NCBI GenBank assembly: GCA_036276235.1
Contig: DATBDZ010000314.1
Coordinates: forward strand, 1 to 7,965
From: JANWHF01 sp036276235
GTDB lineage: Bacteria > Planctomycetota > Phycisphaerae > Tepidisphaerales > Tepidisphaeraceae
DNA length: 7,965 nucleotides
Direction of reading: 5' to 3'
Below, in pieces: positions 5,077-7,965 of the stretch. Position 1 is the stretch's first letter. Each line of letters opens with the position of its first letter. The notes under the pieces were generated by a model. That model was not told the DNA's origin, searched no databases, and saw only the letters and a program-made list of their open reading frames with translations. Made by a program: the position numbers and the translations under genes.

Positions 5077-7050
5077 ATGCTGCGATTACCCGCGCGTCAG
5101 ATTCATCTGGATTTTCACACCGCCGAATCGATCGATCGTGTCGGCGCGAAATTTGAGCGGAAAAAGTTCCAAGCCGCGCTCAGGCAGGCGCATGTGAACT
5201 CCGTCACCGTTTTTGCCAAGTGTCACCATAGCTGGTCCTACTATCCGACGAAGGTGGGGCGGCGACATCCTTCGCTGAAGATCGATCTGCTCGGACAGCA
5301 AATCGATGCCTGCCATGCGATGAAGATTCGCGCGCCGATCTATTACACGGTCGGCTGGAGCGCGGCGGATGTCGCCGATCATCCGGACTGGGCCGTGCGC
5401 AATCGCGATGGATCAATCGCAACGATTCGCCATGACGTTGCTGCCGCCCCGAGTGACCCCAAGCCGCCGACGAGCTGGGTCTTCCTTTGCCCCAGCGGCG
5501 CGTATCGCGATCTGATCGTTCGGCAAACCGAGGAGATTTGCCGGCGATATCCGGTCGATGGATTTTTCTACGACATCTGCGATGTCTCGACGGCGTGTTG
5601 GTGCGATCGCTGCCGCGCCGGGATGGAAGAGGAACAGCTTGATCTGACGAACGACGCCGACGCGCGGATCTACCACATCCAGCAATGGGTGCGGCTGATG
5701 ACCGATTGCAATCACGTCATTCACAATAATCACCGCGACGCGACGATCTTTTACAACGGCACGACCAAGCTGCACTCGCCGCACGAGTACGCGGCGTTCA
5801 ATACGCACTTCGAGCTGGAAGATCTGCCGACAACCTGGGGCGGCTACGACAAGCTTCCGCTGCGCGCCAAACTTTTCAGCGAGATGGGCAAGCCGACGTT
5901 GGCGATGAGCGGGAAGTTTCATACGCAGTGGGGAGAGTTCGGCGGATTCAAACATCCGCACGCCATCCGATATGAATGCGCCATGATGATCGCCTACGGC
6001 GCGGCGTGCAGCATGGGCGATCAACTGCATCCATCCGGGCAGATCGACCCGGCAACCTATCGCAACATCGGCCACGCCTACGAATACGTGAAGCGCATCG
6101 AAGACTACGGCCTGGTTGGAAAGCCGCTGGCGAATCTGGGCATCTACGTCAGTGGGCAAGCCGCGCACGATGAAGGCGTCGCGCGAATGCTGCTGGAGCG
6201 GCAGATCGATTTCGAAGCCGTCCGACGCGAAACCGATCTCGCACGCTATGACGCGATCATCCTTACCGGCGCGACGTTTCTCGATGATGCGCAAGCCGAA
6301 AGTTTGCGCGAGTTCGTCGCCGACGGCGGCTCTTTGCTGATCCTGGGCCAGAGTCTCTTCGATCGCACCGGTAAGATGCTTTTCGACATTGGCGGGAAGT
6401 TCATCGGCCCCTCGCGCTACGATTGCGACTACACACTCGCCGGCCGCGAGCTTTCTGAAGGGCTCGTCGATTCTCCGTTCCTCAACTACACGCCCGCGCC
6501 ACGAATTGTCGCGACCAGCGGCCACTCGCTGGCGGCGATCCATGAGCCGCTCTTCAGCCGCACCTATTGGCGATATTGCTCGCACATGAACGCGCCGCAC
6601 CAGCTAACAGAGGCAGATCATTCCGCCGTGATCCAAAAAGGCCGGATCATCTACTGTGCCCACGCGCTGGGAAAAATGTACGCCGACGACGGCGCGCGGC
6701 TCCATCGCGATCTGTTCATCAACGCCCTGCGCCGCGTCTACCGCAAGCAGATTCTGACAACGACCCTCCCCAGCGCCGGCCGCGCGAGTTTGCTGCATCA
6801 GCCCGACAAGAAGCGATACGTCGTCCATCTTCTCTACAGCCCACCGTTACAGCGCGGGAGAACGCTGGTGATCGAAGATTTCCCAACGATCTACGACGTG
6901 CCTGTCGAGCTGCGCGTGCCGGAAAAGATCAAGCGGGTGAGATTGCCGCTTAACGGCAAGACGCTCAAAGTGGCAAAGGGGCGGGCCAGTCATGGATTGA
7001 CCGTCCCGGAATTGAAGGACGGGCATCAGGTTGTCGTGTTTGAATACTAG
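5077..7050 (+). CDS. GHL6-type glycoside hydrolase with beta-galactosidase-trimerisation-like domain
   Basis: This 657-residue protein belongs to the uncharacterised GHL6 (hypothetical glycosyl hydrolase 6) group. The N-terminal TIM barrel (about 1-345) begins RQIHLDFHTAESID and includes VNSVTVFAKCHHSWSYYPTK (40-59), APIYYTVGW (86-94), VDGFFYDICD (160-169), HFELEDLP (244-251) and GDQLHPSG (314-321). D166 and E246/E248 are plausible catalytic candidates by position on the barrel, but not proven. C174, C176 and C179 form C-x-C-x2-C, reminiscent of the zinc cluster in GH42 beta-galactosidases. A Rossmann-like trimerisation domain follows (about 350-555, with DAIILTGATFL and VADGGSLLILGQSLF), then a beta-rich C-terminus. 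The frame is open from 4999, but the ATG at 5077 gives the family N-terminus. No signal peptide is seen, so it is probably cytosolic. The substrate is unknown; relatives are variously labelled alpha-amylase family, fucosidase or beta-galactosidase-like. Confidence 0.85.
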   Translation: MLRLPARQIHLDFHTAESIDRVGAKFERKKFQAALRQAHVNSVTVFAKCHHSWSYYPTKVGRRHPSLKIDLLGQQIDACHAMKIRAPIYYTVGWSAADVADHPDWAVRNRDGSIATIRHDVAAAPSDPKPPTSWVFLCPSGAYRDLIVRQTEEICRRYPVDGFFYDICDVSTACWCDRCRAGMEEEQLDLTNDADARIYHIQQWVRLMTDCNHVIHNNHRDATIFYNGTTKLHSPHEYAAFNTHFELEDLPTTWGGYDKLPLRAKLFSEMGKPTLAMSGKFHTQWGEFGGFKHPHAIRYECAMMIAYGAACSMGDQLHPSGQIDPATYRNIGHAYEYVKRIEDYGLVGKPLANLGIYVSGQAAHDEGVARMLLERQIDFEAVRRETDLARYDAIILTGATFLDDAQAESLREFVADGGSLLILGQSLFDRTGKMLFDIGGKFIGPSRYDCDYTLAGRELSEGLVDSPFLNYTPAPRIVATSGHSLAAIHEPLFSRTYWRYCSHMNAPHQLTEADHSAVIQKGRIIYCAHALGKMYADDGARLHRDLFINALRRVYRKQILTTTLPSAGRASLLHQPDKKRYVVHLLYSPPLQRGRTLVIEDFPTIYDVPVELRVPEKIKRVRLPLNGKTLKVAKGRASHGLTVPELKDGHQVVVFEY

Positions 7051-7093
7051 CTGATTCACATCGATCATCGGTCCACCAGACGCCCGACCCGCC

Positions 7094-7156
7094 GATGCAA
7101 CCTTTTGAACCGTTTTTTGCACCAATCGGTTGCATCTGCAATGGTTGCACGTTGCA
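7094..7156. repeat. GTTGCA cluster with a 9-bp inverted repeat
   Basis: GATGCAACC (7094-7102) is the exact reverse complement of GGTTGCATC (7128-7136), with a 25-base loop that includes a T6 run. Two more GTTGCA copies follow, at 7144-7149 and 7151-7156. It starts 43 bases after the glycoside hydrolase stop and might end its transcript, but the T-run is in the loop instead of after the stem. Confidence 0.45.
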
Positions 7157-7170
7157 TGACTGACGGGCGG

Positions 7171-7190
7171 AGCCAGCAGCCAGAAGCCAG
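7171..7190. repeat. Short AGCCAG tandem repeat
   Basis: AGCCAG occurs at 7171-7176, 7178-7183 and 7185-7190 (period 7), with a stray copy at 7215-7220. It is a short low-complexity tract with no assigned role. Confidence 0.55.
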
Positions 7191-7231
7191 CCTGCGGTGA
7201 GCCTGTCGAACCGAAGCCAGAAGGATGAAGC

Positions 7232-7321
7232 TCACGCAGAGGCGCAGAGGCGCAAAGAAGATTGGCTGAAACTTTGCGCCTTAGACTTCGGCGAGCTCAG
7301 TCGAGCCGCGCCTTTGCGTGA
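7232..7321. repeat. Nested inverted repeat of the GCAGAGGCGC type
   Basis: The outer arms TCACGCAGAGGCGC (7232-7245) and 7308-7321 pair over 14 bases with one mismatch (a G-U pair in RNA). The inner arms AGGCGCAAAG (7248-7257) and 7272-7281 pair exactly over 10 bases. The left side also repeats GCAGAGGCGC-like units in tandem. The sequence resembles the ACGCAGAGGCGCAGAG dispersed repeats I recall from several environmental phyla. Confidence 0.65.
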
Positions 7322-7496
7322 GATACCCGTTTTCTTCGGCGCTTCGTCTCTTCGCGTGACGCCTTCTTTGGACCCATGACGACGCGGGCCACGAATCATT
7401 TTGGAACGTTTTATTAATCATTCCGTTTCATCCGGACTCGTTGCATGTTTCATCGCACCTGCCGGCCGCTCGTTTTCCCCCACAGGGCAATCTCTC

Positions 7497-7883
7497 TTAT
7501 CCCCTCCCGGTACTCCGGCGAGAGAGGGGGCTTGCACCAACCGGCGGTCGAATCTGGATCCCGCGCGACTTGGCGCGACTCTGGGCGCGACTTTCGTCGA
7601 TGTTGCGCCGTTCCTTTCCGGGCCCGCATAGGTTGTTTGCAATGTCCTGCGGCAGTTCAGACAGATAGAGCGGCTTGCGTTGCCGGCGGCGGGGTTTGGG
7701 CAGCCAGGGCTTTCGGGAGGCCAGCCGCGGGAATCCGAGGCGAAGGTGTGCGCGCTGGAGCATATCGTGGACGGCCTGCCGCGTGGTCCCCATCCGCACG
7801 GCGATCCGCGCCAGCCGCCAGCCGTACGTATAGCGCATCAGCATGACGTGCCGCTGCTTGTCGGTCAGTTTGGTCATGTCCAT
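7497..7883 (-). CDS. Small sigma-70 region-4-like helix-turn-helix protein
   Basis: This 128-residue basic protein's residues 6-50 read like sigma-70 region 4: LTDKQRHVMLMRYTYGWRLA, then IAVRMGTTRQAVHDMLQRAHLRLG, with the helix-turn-helix at about 22-46. There is no region 2, so it is not a complete sigma factor. It is probably a DNA-binding regulator or a phage-type sigma-like protein. A basic linker (PKPRRRQRK, 63-70) and LYLSELPQDIANNL (72-85) follow. From about residue 98 the tail is low complexity: three AGTCGCGC units encode SRAQSRAKSR, and the last dozen residues and the stop read through a hairpin repeat. The native C-terminus may therefore have been replaced. The start is firm: an in-frame TAG lies just upstream, and GAGGG (7896-7892) sits eight bases before the ATG. 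No partner gene is visible before the window edge. Confidence 0.65.
   Translation of the reverse strand: MDMTKLTDKQRHVMLMRYTYGWRLARIAVRMGTTRQAVHDMLQRAHLRLGFPRLASRKPWLPKPRRRQRKPLYLSELPQDIANNLCGPGKERRNIDESRAQSRAKSRGIQIRPPVGASPLSRRSTGRG
7501..7529. repeat. Hairpin repeat at the 3' end of the sigma-like gene
   Basis: CCCCTC (7501-7506) pairs with GAGGGG (7524-7529), and CCGG (7507-7510) pairs with CCGG (7515-7518) around TACT, leaving a five-base bulge on one side. It shares CCGGTACTCC with the imperfect hairpin at 4944-4980. It lies inside the reading frame, directly before the TAA at 7499-7497. Confidence 0.55.
7563..7592. repeat. Three copies of GCGCGACT
   Basis: Exact 8-mers at 7563-7570, 7573-7580 and 7585-7592 (spacing 10 and 12) encode the SRAQSRAKSR run in the minus-strand protein. 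The irregular spacing argues against a selected protein repeat. Confidence 0.6.
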
Positions 7884-7912
7884 AAGTGTGTCCCTCTATT
7901 ATACACACACTT
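7884..7912. promoter_or_regulatory. 8-bp inverted repeat abutting the sigma-like start codon (putative operator or RNA hairpin)
   Basis: AAGTGTGT (7884-7891) and ACACACTT (7905-7912) are perfect inverted arms around 13 bases. On the minus strand the centre contains TATAAT (7903-7898) and most of the Shine-Dalgarno GAGGG (7896-7892), and the near arm ends next to the ATG. As DNA it could be an operator. As RNA it would place the ribosome-binding site in a hairpin loop. Confidence 0.55.
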
Positions 7913-7965
7913 TGTCAACATTTTGTTAGGTTAACTCGTGGCGCGAACGCGACTTACGGCTGGCG

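Larger units (their letters stand above)
7051..7496. other. Non-coding repeat mosaic downstream of the glycoside hydrolase
   Basis: No gene is supported in these 446 bases. They hold a cluster of GTTGCA motifs (7094-7156), a short AGCCAG tandem (7171-7190), a stretch of dispersed-repeat type ending in GTGAGCCTGTCGAACC (7197-7212), a nested inverted repeat (7232-7321), and an AT-rich segment with AATCATT repeated at 7394-7400 and 7416-7422. Short open frames here only read through repeats. Confidence 0.6.

Noticed and set aside
5413..6600. Long minus-strand open frame (395 codons) opposite the glycosidase
   Set aside because: It has no recognisable domain and an Arg/Val/Ala-skewed composition typical of antisense frames; the plus-strand GHL6 motifs are unambiguous.
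7197..7379. Small plus-strand open frame in the repeat mosaic
   Set aside because: It reads through dispersed repeats, with no ribosome-binding site or domain.
7497..7668. Plus-strand open frames covering 7401-7668 and 7680-7934
   Set aside because: They are antisense to the sigma-like gene or run through repeats and show no recognisable motif.
7898..7918. TTGACA and TATAAT on the minus strand before the sigma-like gene as a promoter
   Set aside because: Both hexamers are perfect but only nine bases apart, too close for a sigma-70 promoter. A start from this TATAAT would also exclude the Shine-Dalgarno.
3716..7931. Shared CCTAACA on the minus strand upstream of both the ATPase and the sigma-like gene
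   Set aside because: A 7-base match is expected by chance and the surrounding bases do not align, so it does not support common regulation.
1..7965. CRISPR array, tRNA, rRNA or complete insertion sequence
   Set aside because: No regularly spaced direct repeats, no cloverleaf or rRNA signature, and no transposase reading frame were seen.

Overview
The window reads as a piece of bacterial chromosome with moderately high GC. A planctomycete (perhaps the Phycisphaerae side of the phylum) is my best guess. The grounds are loose gene spacing, genes without a clear Shine-Dalgarno, a GHL6-type glycosidase, an AlgH protein beside carbohydrate genes, and many palindromic intergenic repeats. This placement is inference: there is no rRNA or other phylogenetic marker here.

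Layout, left to right. The 3' end of a YqgE/AlgH-family gene (+) is cut by the left edge. A 456-base spacer follows, holding copy 1 of a 75-bp perfect hairpin repeat. Next is a GT4/glycogen-synthase-like glycosyltransferase (+, 692-2053). Copy 2 of the hairpin repeat lies in the gap where this gene converges with ssb. A two-gene minus-strand unit follows: a Sak4/AAA_24-type RecA-like ATPase (GTG start at 3643, strong Shine-Dalgarno) and, 126 bases downstream, a single-stranded DNA-binding protein. The spacer between these two holds four copies of a 14-mer in a > > < < arrangement. The ATPase has a recognisable promoter overlain by a tandem 11-bp repeat that looks like an operator. Divergent from it is an extended SDR sugar-nucleotide epimerase/dehydratase (+, 3923-4897), possibly leaderless. 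A large GHL6-type glycoside hydrolase follows (+, 5077-7050). About 450 bases of non-coding repeat mosaic come next. The window closes with a small minus-strand sigma-region-4-like helix-turn-helix protein, whose upstream region carries an 8-bp inverted repeat and whose 3' end runs into repeats.

How the genes may work together. The GT4, the SDR and the GHL6 glycosidase are all carbohydrate genes, but they are separated by promoters, repeats and strand switches, so they are a neighbourhood and not an operon. The ATPase and SSB form the one convincing functional pair. In phages, Sak4-like annealing proteins work with a cognate SSB, so this looks like a recombination module of phage origin now sitting among housekeeping-type genes. 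It has no visible nuclease, integrase or structural phage gene beside it. The most interesting features are that pair and its regulatory DNA, the two-copy hairpin family, and the orphan sigma-like regulator.
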